DNA of 64,000 nt from NCBI GenBank assembly GCA_014332815.1, contig JACSZT010000002.1, positions 105,716 to 169,715 of the forward strand. The letters run 5' to 3'. Shown one piece after another: positions 16,764 through 25,545 of this stretch. Position numbers and translations under genes: made by a program. Source of the stretch: Weissella confusa (GTDB lineage: Bacteria > Bacillota > Bacilli > Lactobacillales > Lactobacillaceae). Numbering within the stretch: the stretch's first letter is position 1; each line of letters opens with the position of its first letter. The notes beneath the pieces were generated by a model, which saw only the letters and a list, made by a program, of their open reading frames with translations, was not told where the DNA came from and searched no databases.

Positions 16764-17877
16764 AGGATTCTGTTCGTTGTTGTTTTTCGATTTGCCATAG
16801 TTGCCAAGCGTAAACGATAACCGTTCGCACAACCGCATAGAATGGCACGGCCAAAATCATACCAGCAATACCGGCAATATTTCCTGCTGCCAACAACAAG
16901 ATAATGATCGTCAACGGGTGAATGTTTAGCGATGCTCCCATAATACGTGGATAGATTAAGTTACTATCAATTTGTTGCACAATCAACACCACTACAACAA
17001 CCCAGACAACTTGCCAAACATCTTGGGTGAAAGCCACAAAGATGGCCGGCACCAACCCGATGTATGGTCCAACATACGGAATCAAGTTTGTTAGACCAGC
17101 AAAGATACCAAGTAGCAGTGCGTAATTCTGACCAATAATAAAGTAACCAATCGTCGTCGCAACACCAACGAAAATCATCTCAATGGCTTGTCCGCTAATA
17201 TATTGCGCAATCGTCTTGTTTAAACGACCCAAAATCTCAGCCACACGACCCTCATTTCGGCCAGGGAAGATTTTTTGCAAGAACGGTACCAGCTTTTGTC
17301 CGTCATTCAACATATAAATGGTCATAACCGGGACGGTAACCGCCGTGATTGTTACACTGGTAATCGTCCCAATCAACGTACTCAAACTACTTGCAGTACC
17401 AGAGATTAACGTTTCACCGTACTTTTGCACTTGAGCCTGCAAATCCTGCAAATTAGCATTCACGCCAATGTCTTTTACCCAGTCCGTTTCGCTTAGCTGC
17501 GCAATCCAACTTTGCGATGTCTTAATCAATCCTGGTGCATTATCAACCAGCTTACCAAGTTGTGTGGCTAATGCTGGCACCAAGGCCATAAAAGCGGCAA
17601 CAATCAGTGCGATTAATAACACCATCACAATTGCAATTGACGCAACACGGTTTAGGCGAAATTTGCCAACGTGAATTTTTTGAAGTAACCCAACAATCGG
17701 ATTCAACAAATAATAGAAGAACCCAGATACAATTAGCGGCACAAAGACCGCCCCGATAAATTTACCAATCGGTTCGAGTATGAAACTCAACTGCGTTACA
17801 ACCAAGATCAAGAGGGCAGCAGCCAATAATTCCACTGTCCAATACAAGAGTCGTGATTGTCTCAATTGCTGTAACAC
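16762..17877 (-). CDS. AI-2E family transporter (UPF0118 permease)
   Basis: A 371-residue membrane protein with about eight hydrophobic segments. GLTNLIPYVGPYIGLVPAIF near the C-terminus is the PF01594 hallmark. I prefer GTG 17877 because AGAGG lies 7 bases upstream; ATG 17895 is possible and would add six residues. Family members range from autoinducer-2 exporters to Na+/H+ antiporters, so the substrate is undetermined. Confidence 0.82.
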   Translation of the reverse strand: MLQQLRQSRLLYWTVELLAAALLILVVTQLSFILEPIGKFIGAVFVPLIVSGFFYYLLNPIVGLLQKIHVGKFRLNRVASIAIVMVLLIALIVAAFMALVPALATQLGKLVDNAPGLIKTSQSWIAQLSETDWVKDIGVNANLQDLQAQVQKYGETLISGTASSLSTLIGTITSVTITAVTVPVMTIYMLNDGQKLVPFLQKIFPGRNEGRVAEILGRLNKTIAQYISGQAIEMIFVGVATTIGYFIIGQNYALLLGIFAGLTNLIPYVGPYIGLVPAIFVAFTQDVWQVVWVVVVVLIVQQIDSNLIYPRIMGASLNIHPLTIIILLLAAGNIAGIAGMILAVPFYAVVRTVIVYAWQLWQIEKQQRTES

Positions 17878-18063
17878 GCGCCTACCTCTTTTCATTTTTG
17901 ATAGTTTCCCCGCGGTTGCCAACGCAAAAGTAGGCAACCTAATGAATTTTATTATACCAAAATGCGCCACAAATGCCCGTTTATGGGCGTTGTGATTTTC
18001 TTCACTTGTTAATTAAGTTTAACCCAACAAGTGATTGCGCGTGACATTTGTCATGCGAACAAA

Positions 18064-18083
18064 CTTTCCACAAGTTATCCACA
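18064..18083. promoter_or_regulatory. Two adjacent DnaA-box-like sequences
   Basis: CTTTCCACA (18064-18072) and a perfect TTATCCACA (18075-18083) are spaced by two bases in the divergent region upstream of the hydrolase-mprF unit. Confidence 0.5.
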
Positions 18084-18130
18084 GGCTTTTTGTGTAAAAT
18101 AATAAGTATTAACATATCGAGGCATTTTAT

Positions 18131-18841
18131 ATGAAATTGCATACTAAAGATGGTAGCCAAATTGATTATCAAACATATGGTTCACCTACAAAACCCGCCT
18201 TGCTGTTATTACATGGTAACAACGGATCACAACAGGACTTTAAGGCCTACCTCCCCCTCTTCGCGCATGACTTCTATGTCATTACGCAAGATGCGCGTGG
18301 TCACGGTCAATCAACCAATAACCAGCTACAACTCAATTACCAGCTACTAGCATCAGATTTGGAAGAATTGCGTGTCGCGGTTAACATCCCGACATGGAGC
18401 ATCTTAGGCTATAGCGATGGCGCCAACTTAGCTTTACGTTATACGCTGGATAATCCTGCGCACGTTCACGCATTAGTCTTAAACGCGCCCAACCTAACCA
18501 TCAACGGATTAACCAAGCCAATCGTCTTGATAGCCAGCTGGGTTGAATGGTTACTGGGGAAACTGAGAAATATCCATCCATTCTTCGAAGCGCGCTGGCA
18601 GCAGACTGGGTTGATGTTTAAAACACCCGGCATTTCCAAGCGAGATTTGCAGGCTGTTATGGCGCCAACTCTTGTTTTAGTTGGGCAATTCGACTTTATC
18701 AAGCGACGCCATTCGCTAAACATCGCACACGCTTTGGGTAATGGCACACTCTACGTCGCACCATTCAAAACGCATTTATTCATTCAATTTTCGCCGTTGG
18801 TTTTCTCAAACATCGTGCGTCAATTTCTTAAGGAGCATTAA
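18131..18841 (+). CDS. Alpha/beta-fold hydrolase upstream of mprF
   Basis: A 236-residue hydrolase. LLLHGNNGSQQDF is the oxyanion loop, GYSDGAN the nucleophile elbow (Ser about 97), and GQFDFI plus THLFIQF the acid and His regions. No signal peptide. It ends 2 bases before mprF, so the pair is cotranscribed. The product may modify lipids or esters related to membrane modification, but that is only inferred from the operon. Confidence 0.84.
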   Translation: MKLHTKDGSQIDYQTYGSPTKPALLLLHGNNGSQQDFKAYLPLFAHDFYVITQDARGHGQSTNNQLQLNYQLLASDLEELRVAVNIPTWSILGYSDGANLALRYTLDNPAHVHALVLNAPNLTINGLTKPIVLIASWVEWLLGKLRNIHPFFEARWQQTGLMFKTPGISKRDLQAVMAPTLVLVGQFDFIKRRHSLNIAHALGNGTLYVAPFKTHLFIQFSPLVFSNIVRQFLKEH

Positions 18842-18843
18842 TT

Positions 18844-21375
18844 ATGAAATCTAGTTTTCTAAATTTCAGGCGAATCTTCATCATCGGTGTCGCATTCGTC
18901 GCATTGTTCGAACTGGGGGCATTGGTCAAACACATTCCGCCCGAAAGCATCCTCGCCATTTTGGCAGAATTGCCAATTAGCCTAACTATCAGCATCTTTT
19001 TGATTGGTTTAGTCGCCGCTAGCACCGGCGTCTTGTCAGACTGGGTTCTACGCAAAATTTTCCAGGATAACGATGCGGATAACGCACCTAAAGGTCGCAA
19101 GTTTTGGTTTGAAAGTTGGACAATCGCCAACTTAAACAATGCATTCGGTATTGGTGATGTGGTCATGAGCTGGTTACGCGGCCGCGTGTTTAACAGCCGT
19201 TCCATTCAAGACTCAGCCACAATCCGCCAGCACTGGTGGCAAGGTACATTCGGCTTGGGCATCGCCAGCTTGTTGAGTTTCGGTGCGACGCTTATTTTCT
19301 GGCCCAAAGCACCCGTTGCTGATTACTCATTTATTTTGTTAGTTGGTATGTTGCTACCATTCATTGGCGTTGCGGTCACAATTCGCAATTGGAAATCACT
19401 TGCATTCCCAGTTACGAAGCGCAGATTCACACAGACAGTCGGTGCTTCATTAGTTGAATGGCTTGGTGGCACCGTTGCATTCCTAGCATTCGGCGCCGTG
19501 ATGCACCTGCCAACGCCTTTACTTGAGCTCGTGCCATTATTTATTGCCGCTCGCATCATCGGCCTCATTACGCTAGTTCCTGGTGGATACGGCACATTCG
19601 ATATCTTCATTTTCTTCGGACTACAACATCTTGGCATTGACTCAGCAGTCGCATTCCTATGGATTATGTTCTACCGTTTGGCATACACCGCAATTCCTGG
19701 CATCATCGCCGTAATTGCAGCCATCAGTAGCGCCCTAGTTAATTTGAATACGTCATTCCGTGGTGTACCAAGAGCCATCGCCGGATCAATCATTCAAAAA
19801 GTCGATGCCGTCTTACTCTACTTGATGGGTATCGCGATGATTTTGGTTGGTGCGCTCCCTGGCACACTGGAATCAATCACATTCTTACAACGTTTCAGCC
19901 CTTGGACGAGCAACTTCCTAACACAGGTGCCCAACATCTTCTTAGGGTTCATGCTAATCATGGCTGGACGTGGTATCGCTAGCAAAGTAAAGCGCGCCTA
20001 CGTGCCGACGCTAATTTTGCTAGCCATCACATTTATCTACGTCTTTATTTCACGCAGTTACATCACACCAGTGATTCTGGTGGGTGCCTTATTCCTAGCC
20101 ACATTATTCATCAAGCCACGTTTAACACGTGAGCAACTTGTATACAGTTGGGAATCTCGTCTAATCGACGGCGCCATTTACAGTATTTTGTTTATCGCTT
20201 ATCTATTGATTGGACTGGCCAACTTGCCAGTTGTGTCAGCGCACTTCCACATCCGTTCTACAGGGCTGTTGTTGTTACCATCATTCCATTGGTGGGTGAT
20301 TGGCTTCCTAACAATCGTCGCTGTGAGTCTTGGGGTATTGGGCTTTATCGCCTACTTACAAGGCAAGCACGAATTACTCGGTGAAGCGCTTGATGAAGAA
20401 CGTGTTGAAAAGGTGCTCGCAATCGGCGATAACCACTACACAAACTTGATTTTCTTAGGCGACAAGCGTCTCTTCTACTACCAACCTGAGGAAGGTGCTG
20501 AAGATTCCGTCGCTATTCAATTCCGTCTCATCAACAACAAAGCCGCCGTCATGAGCGATCCATTTGGTAACGCGAATGACTTCAAAGCTGCTATGAGCGC
20601 CTTCATCACCGAAGCCGACCGCCTTGGTTACATGCCAATTTTCTATGAGGTCTCAGAACAAATTGCCATGATCGCCCACGAGTTCGGTTATAACTTCATG
20701 AAGCTCGGTGAAGAAGCTCGCGTTGATACCGTAAACTTCAAAACGGCCGGTAAGAAATTCGCGAATATCCGTAGTGAAATCAACCAGGCAGCAGCCGCCG
20801 GCTTTGAATATGAAGTTTTGCAACCACCATTCGGCCCTGCGCTAATGAACGAGTTGCGCACTATTTCAAACGAATGGTTGAACGGCCGTGAAGAAAAAGG
20901 TTATTCATTGGGGTTCTTCGATGATCATTATCTCCAACGTGACGGCATTGGCGTTTTAAAGGCTCCTGACGGCCATATCGTCGCCTTCGCAACCTTGGTT
21001 ACGTCACACACGGAAAATCAAATGACCGTCGATCTCATGCGTTTCACGAAGGAATCGCCAAACGGCACGATGGACGTACTGTTCGTTAAGACTTTCGAAT
21101 ATGCTCGCGATGCCGGTTATCAAACATTCAACCTTGGGATGTCACCGCTAGCCAACGTTGGCTTGTACCAACACAGTTTCATCCGCGAACGTATCGCCAA
21201 CCTCATTTTCCAATTTGGTTCTGCGATTTATTCATTCGAAGGTTTGCGTCACTATAAGCGTAAGTTTGCTAGTGATTGGCAACCTTACTACATCGCTTAT
21301 TCAAACCACTCAAACATCATCTTCGTCATGATTGCCTTGTTGCTGATTGATAACCCTGGTGTTGAATTGGATTAA
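18844..21375 (+). CDS. mprF: Phosphatidylglycerol lysyltransferase/flippase MprF
   Basis: An 843-residue two-domain protein. The N-terminal part (to about residue 510) has some 13-14 membrane helices and PGGYGTFDIFIFFGLQH, the flippase core. The C-terminal cytosolic part (about 520-843) is the GNAT-like lysyl-tRNA-dependent synthase, with FLGDKRLFYY, DPFGN and YKRKFASDWQPYYIAY. It transfers Lys from Lys-tRNA to phosphatidylglycerol and flips the product, giving resistance to cationic peptides. Length is normal for the family. Confidence 0.93.
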   Translation: MKSSFLNFRRIFIIGVAFVALFELGALVKHIPPESILAILAELPISLTISIFLIGLVAASTGVLSDWVLRKIFQDNDADNAPKGRKFWFESWTIANLNNAFGIGDVVMSWLRGRVFNSRSIQDSATIRQHWWQGTFGLGIASLLSFGATLIFWPKAPVADYSFILLVGMLLPFIGVAVTIRNWKSLAFPVTKRRFTQTVGASLVEWLGGTVAFLAFGAVMHLPTPLLELVPLFIAARIIGLITLVPGGYGTFDIFIFFGLQHLGIDSAVAFLWIMFYRLAYTAIPGIIAVIAAISSALVNLNTSFRGVPRAIAGSIIQKVDAVLLYLMGIAMILVGALPGTLESITFLQRFSPWTSNFLTQVPNIFLGFMLIMAGRGIASKVKRAYVPTLILLAITFIYVFISRSYITPVILVGALFLATLFIKPRLTREQLVYSWESRLIDGAIYSILFIAYLLIGLANLPVVSAHFHIRSTGLLLLPSFHWWVIGFLTIVAVSLGVLGFIAYLQGKHELLGEALDEERVEKVLAIGDNHYTNLIFLGDKRLFYYQPEEGAEDSVAIQFRLINNKAAVMSDPFGNANDFKAAMSAFITEADRLGYMPIFYEVSEQIAMIAHEFGYNFMKLGEEARVDTVNFKTAGKKFANIRSEINQAAAAGFEYEVLQPPFGPALMNELRTISNEWLNGREEKGYSLGFFDDHYLQRDGIGVLKAPDGHIVAFATLVTSHTENQMTVDLMRFTKESPNGTMDVLFVKTFEYARDAGYQTFNLGMSPLANVGLYQHSFIRERIANLIFQFGSAIYSFEGLRHYKRKFASDWQPYYIAYSNHSNIIFVMIALLLIDNPGVELD

Positions 21376-21378
21376 CAC

Positions 21379-21418
21379 AAAAAGCTGCCCGCTCTCAAAT
21401 TGGAGCGGGCAGCTTTTT
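21379..21418. terminator. Terminator after mprF
   Basis: AAAAAGCTGCCCGCTC (21379-21394) pairs perfectly with GAGCGGGCAGCTTTTT (21403-21418). Confidence 0.9.
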
Positions 21419-21434
21419 CGCATTGTTCAAAATA

Positions 21435-22328
21435 TTAAATAAATAGCGCAACAACCAAACCAATTGCCAAGGTCAATGAGATGACCACCGCATTCTTAAT
21501 TGCTTGCGGAAAGTTTGGCTTAATTGGGTTCGCTTGAAAGGCTTTCGTATTCTTCATAACGATTGGGAATGAGACCAACGTAATCAATGCCGGCCATGGC
21601 AAAATACGCAAAATAACTGCCAAAATCAACACGATATAGCCAGCCAAATAAATCCAGCCGAACACCTTAACGGCTCGTTCCTTGCCGAGGTACCAAACCA
21701 ATGTGTGACGATTCTCAGCCAAGTCTTCCTCGTAGTCACCGATGTTATTGGCCAACATGATGTCACCAATTGCGAACCAAGAAATGGCTGATGCAACGAT
21801 AGCGTGTAACACCAATTCAGTCGTAAACGTTGGGGCAACGTTTACGTAGGTTGCACTTAGGAAAATCAAATATCCCATCGTCAAACCAGATGCCAATTCA
21901 CCAAAAGGCGTACGTGACAATGGCAACGGCGTACCCGCATACCAGTATGCAACAACGAAGCCAATTAAGCCCATCACCAACAATGGTATACCCGTCTGTG
22001 AAACCAACCAGAGACCCCCGACGGCAACAATCAAAACCAACGCAATCAGCGTCGTCCATCCTTGACGTGGCGTAATGCCCCCTGACCCAACAATGTTGTT
22101 CACACCGTTCTTCCATTCCTCACTTGTGGCCGACTTAAAGTCCTGCAAATTGTTCCAAACATTCACTGCCATCTGCAAGGCAAATGCGACGATCACAAAC
22201 ACAATCGCTAGCACTGCATTCATATGTTGATAAGTAATCGCCGCGTATAAGTTACCCAACACCAACGGCAATACGCTTGCAACCAAAGATTGAATTTCAA
22301 CGAATTTCAACCATGTTTTCAAAGTCAT
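21435..22328 (-). CDS. menA: MenA-like prenyltransferase (UbiA family)
   Basis: A 297-residue membrane protein of the UbiA superfamily with about eight helices. The first Asp-rich region is NVWNNLQDFKSAT, the second is DIMLANNIGDYEEDLAENRH. These fit 1,4-dihydroxy-2-naphthoate polyprenyltransferase, which makes demethylmenaquinone. ATG 22328 has GGAGG 9 bases upstream. Other men genes are not in the window, so the exact aromatic acceptor is inferred from family resemblance. Confidence 0.85.
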   Translation of the reverse strand: MTLKTWLKFVEIQSLVASVLPLVLGNLYAAITYQHMNAVLAIVFVIVAFALQMAVNVWNNLQDFKSATSEEWKNGVNNIVGSGGITPRQGWTTLIALVLIVAVGGLWLVSQTGIPLLVMGLIGFVVAYWYAGTPLPLSRTPFGELASGLTMGYLIFLSATYVNVAPTFTTELVLHAIVASAISWFAIGDIMLANNIGDYEEDLAENRHTLVWYLGKERAVKVFGWIYLAGYIVLILAVILRILPWPALITLVSFPIVMKNTKAFQANPIKPNFPQAIKNAVVISLTLAIGLVVALFI

Positions 22329-22834
22329 TCTCAAAAACCTCCAAAAAGTTTTTCCGACAATTCAGCTTACCCGAAGTACCCGCTGTAAGCAAGAAATATT
22401 GAGTTATCCACAGGGGTGGGGTAGGTGAAATGACGTCTTAATAACTTCATTGTATAATGCAATTTCGCTAAACAAAGGCGCTAAAGGCAGAGTTTACACG
22501 TGTTACACGTTACATCTGTTGAACGGGGCGTTCAGTTAAAAATGTAAAGGATTTTCACGTTTTTACACCACCAAGACGGCGTTTTTACATGCATATCCAG
22601 TATGCATTTATATGCAAAAACATGTATGTAATTTATGCATTCGGTTGCATATTAGGAATCGTCAGGACGACAAATTCCGACGGTACCCAACGTCCAAAAT
22701 CACCGACATTTGCAACCGTCAATCTAAAGAAACGCAACTCATCCCCATCAAAAAATAAACAAACCGCACCCCAAAATCCACCCCAATCAGCCATCAAAAC
22801 AACACCCCAGTAAATACAAAAAAGCGACAAAAAA
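22329..22834. other. Gene-free block with DnaA box, ATGCAT cluster and repeats
   Basis: About 500 bases with no credible gene. Contents: TTATCCACA at 22404-22412; a plus-strand promoter-like pair, ATGACG (22430-22435) and TATAAT (22453-22458) with a 17-base spacer; repeated TTACACGT motifs near 22494-22512; an inverted repeat TGAACG-GGG-CGTTCA near 22518; three ATGCAT palindromes (22589, 22602, 22635) plus two partial copies within 62 bases. C/A-rich strand bias begins after 22660. It could hold a small RNA or a protein-binding locus. Confidence 0.4.
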
Positions 22835-22872
22835 GACGTCAATCCACACCACAAAAGTGGTGGATCAACGTC
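22831..22872 (-). terminator. Terminator after the acylphosphatase gene
   Basis: GACGTCAATCCACACCAC (22835-22852) pairs with GTGGTGGATCAACGTC (22857-22872), imperfectly; on the minus strand TTTTTTG follows. Confidence 0.7.
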
Positions 22873-22944
22873 AAGCTCAACTGCTAAATTTCAACTAATA
22901 AAATGGTCGATTCTCAATTTAAAAACATAGATTGGTATACGTCA

Positions 22945-23220
22945 CTAAATCGCCTTAAAAATTCGTCGTTCTGGCGATACAGTAATCGCCTCAGATGTGA
23001 CCGAATCAACCCGACCATACGGTGAAGGTGACACACTCACCCCATTCACGAAGTCCTTCATTGCCATCTCATCACCCTGCGCTTCGATTCGAACGGAGCC
23101 GTCCGAGGCATTCCAAACCACACCTGTAACACCCAAGCGATCAGCCAATATCTTCGTGAAATAACGAAAGCCGACCCCTTGAACACGCCCTGTCACCACG
23201 ATGCTTTTTGCTTCTACCAT
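22945..23220 (-). CDS. acyP: Acylphosphatase
   Basis: A 91-residue protein with the whole family signature: GRVQGVGFRYFTKILADRLG (phosphate cradle with the catalytic Arg at residue 19), then VWNASDGSVRIEAQG with the catalytic Asn in strand 3. It hydrolyses acyl-phosphates such as carbamoyl phosphate in the cytosol. It follows the binding-protein gene's divergent side but has its own unit. Confidence 0.93.
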   Translation of the reverse strand: MVEAKSIVVTGRVQGVGFRYFTKILADRLGVTGVVWNASDGSVRIEAQGDEMAMKDFVNGVSVSPSPYGRVDSVTSEAITVSPERRIFKAI

Positions 23221-23234
23221 AGCCTTTCCCCTAT

Positions 23235-23270
23235 CAAAAAAGTCCCATGGATAATGGTATCCATGGGACT
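23235..23270 (-). terminator. Terminator of the amino-acid binding protein gene
   Basis: AGTCCCATGGATA (23241-23253) pairs with TATCCATGGGACT (23258-23270); TTTTTTG follows on the minus strand. Confidence 0.85.
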
Positions 23271-23281
23271 ATTATAGCGTT

Positions 23282-24082
23282 TTACTTCTTCTCAGTGGTC
23301 AAATCAGAACCGAAGTACTTCACTGACAACTTCTTCATCGTGCCATCCTTTTGCAAAGACTTCTCTGCCTTTGTAATTTGAGCGGCCAACTTCTTATCCT
23401 TCTTGTCGAGCATAGGTGCGGCGGTCGTCTCGCCCAAAGCCTTCGTTACCTTAGCTTGCAAGTCCGTCTTTGGGTGGGCCTTCTTGTAAACGCCCCATGA
23501 ATCTTGTGAGTTCAACGTCACATCAGCCTTACCTGAATCAACCAAGTCCAAAGCTTCTGCAAAACCAGGCGCTGACACAATCGTTGCCCCAGCCTTAGTA
23601 GCAGCTTGACCAAAGTCAGATGATGACGTTTGTGCCGCCTTCTTACCCTTCAAGTCGCTGTAATCCTTAATCTTTGAACCCTTCTTCGTAATCATCACTG
23701 ACTCAGTGAACAAGTATTCTTGCGCAAATGCGTAAGCCTTCTTACGTTCTGGTGTGATTGACATGTTGTTAAACACAACGTCGTACTTCTTAGCATCCAA
23801 ACCGGCTACCAATGAGTCAAACTTGGTTTGTACAAACACAGGCTTCAACTTCATCTTCTTAGCAACAGCCTTAACCAATTCAACTTCGAATCCAGTCAAC
23901 TTACCTGAATCACTACGGTATGAGAAAGGTGCGTACGTACCTTCCAAACCAACAGTCAACTTGCCCTTAGTCTTCAATTCGCTCTTATATGATGCTGCTG
24001 AAACAGTCGTTGCTGATGCAACAACCCCACCAATCATACCTGCTGCAACCAATGCAACGGACGTCTTCATAATCTTGTTCAT
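23282..24082 (-). CDS. Amino acid ABC transporter substrate-binding protein (cystine-type)
   Basis: A 266-residue solute-binding protein of family 3. The N-terminal signal peptide (about residues 1-30) ends in an Ala-x-Ala site (TTVSAAS) and has no lipobox Cys, so it would be released or held by other means. GLEGTYAPFSYRSDSGKLTG and the KFDSLVAGLDAKKYDVV segment resemble cystine-binding proteins such as TcyA and FliY. GAGGAT precedes the ATG. It follows a 47-aa membrane ORF by 14 bases and is a paralogue of the next binding protein. Confidence 0.85.
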   Translation of the reverse strand: MNKIMKTSVALVAAGMIGGVVASATTVSAASYKSELKTKGKLTVGLEGTYAPFSYRSDSGKLTGFEVELVKAVAKKMKLKPVFVQTKFDSLVAGLDAKKYDVVFNNMSITPERKKAYAFAQEYLFTESVMITKKGSKIKDYSDLKGKKAAQTSSSDFGQAATKAGATIVSAPGFAEALDLVDSGKADVTLNSQDSWGVYKKAHPKTDLQAKVTKALGETTAAPMLDKKDKKLAAQITKAEKSLQKDGTMKKLSVKYFGSDLTTEKK

Positions 24083-24096
24083 TTTTATATCCTCGC

Positions 24097-24240
24097 CTAC
24101 ATAGCTGTATTTATCATCAGTGTTGATCCCAAGCTAAACGCAACAAACATTACGCTTAACGCAACAAACATTACGCTTAACGCAATGTTTATACGCATAA
24201 CCCAGTAGCGCTTACGATAATTTATTGACGAAACCATCAT
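24097..24240 (-). CDS. Small membrane protein, 47 aa, with internal 7-residue repeat
   Basis: ATG 24240 to TAG 24097. AGGAAG lies 9 bases upstream of the start. The frame has a basic N-terminus (INYRKRYWVMR) and one hydrophobic helix carrying two tandem copies of ALSVMFV, encoded by a 21-bp direct repeat. The frame ends 14 bases before the binding protein ATG, with the next Shine-Dalgarno between them, so translation may be linked. It is too short for most gene callers. It could instead be a leader ORF. Confidence 0.55.
   Translation of the reverse strand: MMVSSINYRKRYWVMRINIALSVMFVALSVMFVAFSLGSTLMINTAM
24137..24185. repeat. 21-bp tandem repeat inside the small membrane ORF
   Basis: AACGCAACAAACATTACGCTT occurs at 24137-24157 and 24158-24178, and a third partial copy starts at 24179. 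The repeat keeps the reading frame (7 codons). Confidence 0.85.
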
Positions 24241-24316
24241 ATCGTTTCACTTCCTCAACTCTTATTCTGTTGAGTGAGTATATGCGCGTCTATTTGTTAA
24301 CGCAAACGAAAAAGGA

Positions 24317-24353
24317 ATCGTTCCGGTTACTTTCAAATAATAACCAAAACGAT
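24317..24353 (-). terminator. Terminator of the second binding-protein gene
   Basis: ATCGTTCCGGTTA (24317-24329) pairs with TAACCAAAACGAT (24341-24353) with two mismatches; TTTTTC follows on the minus strand. Confidence 0.7.
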
Positions 24354-24376
24354 ACCTAAATTGCAAATGCTAAATC

Positions 24377-25193
24377 TTACTTGGCTGGATTGCTGTAGTC
24401 AGCATCCAAGTACTTTTCTGAAATTTTCTTCATGACACCATCCTTACGAAGCTCGTGTTCAGCCTTCGTAACGGCCTTATCAAGGGCAACGGCCTTCTTA
24501 TTCATCATAGGTGCCGCCCCAGTTACAGGCATGTACTTTGATGGTGAAGGAATCGCAATCAAATCAGTATCAGGGTGCGCCTTCTTGTAAACTCCCCAGG
24601 CCGCTGCATCATTCAATGTTGCGTCTGCATGCCCGTTTTCAACCGTGGCAACCGCTTCAGCAAATCCTGGTACAGCAACATTTGTAGATCCTAGCTTCTC
24701 GGCGTACTTCACATAGTTACCAATTGCTGACTGAGCAGTCTTCTTGCCCTTAATATCAGTAACTTGCTTGATACCTGAATCCTTCTTAGTGACGACAACT
24801 CCCCCAGTATAAATGTACTTCGCACCATAGCGGAATACCTTCATACGTGCTGGCGACACAGCCATATCATTCAAGATAATATCATATTTGTGGTCTTGTA
24901 GACCTGCAACCAGTGAATCCCACTTCGTTGGTACAAAGACGACCTTAATCCCCATCTTCTTACCAATTTCCTTGGCCATATCCACATCAATTCCTGTTAG
25001 ATCACCTGAATCGGTACGGTATGAATATGGTGCATACGTACCCTCCAAACCAACAGTTAGTTGATCCTTGTGTAGAAGGCCGAGGTTCTTAGTAGAATCC
25101 GCATTAGCGGTTACACACCCCGGCGCTCAACAATGTTCCTGCGGCAAATACCGCTGCGACTAGCTTAATTCCATTAAAGCTGTGCTTTTGCAT
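24377..25193 (-). pseudogene. Amino-acid binding lipoprotein with frameshift at the lipobox
   Basis: ATG 25193 (Shine-Dalgarno AAAGGG) opens a signal peptide: basic start, then LVAAVFAAGTLLSAG. After that the frame runs into VCNR and a TAA. If one G of the GGGG run (25118-25121) is removed, it reads TLLSAGCVTANADSTKNL, a perfect lipobox (LSAGC), and continues in frame with the intact binding domain (GLEGTYAPYSYRTDSGDLTG to the end at 24377). The rest is undamaged and a close paralogue of the 23282 protein. The extra base may be a real one-base insertion or a sequencing error. As read, no exported protein would be made. Confidence 0.83.
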
Positions 25194-25312
25194 AATTATC
25201 TTACGCCCTTTCAAAAAGTATGTTGCATAGCATAAACCCACTTTGCCATGGTTGTCAAATACCTTTTTAATGTTTATTTAATTCAGCATCGAGAAATTTT
25301 ATCCTAAAACGC

Positions 25313-25341
25313 TTGCATTTAGTCAGTGATGTCTCTAGAAT
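25313..25341 (+). promoter_or_regulatory. Promoter of the ABC transporter leader
   Basis: TTGCAT (25313-25318) and TAGAAT (25336-25341) with an ideal 17-base spacer, followed by the leader ORF about 45 bases later. Confidence 0.7.
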
Positions 25342-25387
25342 GAAACACAGCTATTACAAATCAAAAAAGACGGAAGGAAAGTTAACC

Positions 25388-25450
25388 ATGATGACGATCA
25401 ACACACAAATTACTGTTGCTTGCATCAGCCTAGCGCGCTACTCGCGGTAG
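25388..25450 (+). CDS. Leader peptide of the amino acid ABC operon
   Basis: A 20-codon frame reads MMTINTQITVACISLARYSR. A GGAAGGAAA Shine-Dalgarno is about 8 bases before the ATG. It holds one Cys (TGC, codon 12) and two Arg codons. The last third of the frame (25428-25439) is itself one arm of a hairpin, so ribosome position must affect folding. As the following transporter looks cystine-type, a cysteine signal is plausible but unproven. Confidence 0.7.
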   Translation: MMTINTQITVACISLARYSR

Positions 25451-25545
25451 GTCGTTTTGGTGAACTTATCATTCCGATGAACCGTTAAGAAGAGCGCGCT
25501 AGGCCTTTCCTGTGTCACACAGAAACTGTCGGCGCGCTCTTTTTT
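25428..25545 (+). promoter_or_regulatory. Attenuator with mutually exclusive hairpins
   Basis: Segment 1 GCCTAGCGCGCT (25428-25439, within the leader peptide frame) is perfectly complementary to segment 2 AGCGCGCTAGGC (25493-25504). Segment 2 in the form AGAGCGCGC (25491-25499) also pairs with segment 3 GCGCGCTCT (25532-25540), followed by TTTTT: an intrinsic terminator. The 1:2 and 2:3 hairpins exclude one another, giving a read-through/stop switch before the permease start at 25573. Confidence 0.8.

Noticed and set aside
22633..22854. Minus-strand ORF of 73 codons in the gene-free block
   Set aside because: No Shine-Dalgarno, odd composition (Trp/Phe/Cys-rich from strand bias), and its start region overlaps the acylphosphatase terminator.
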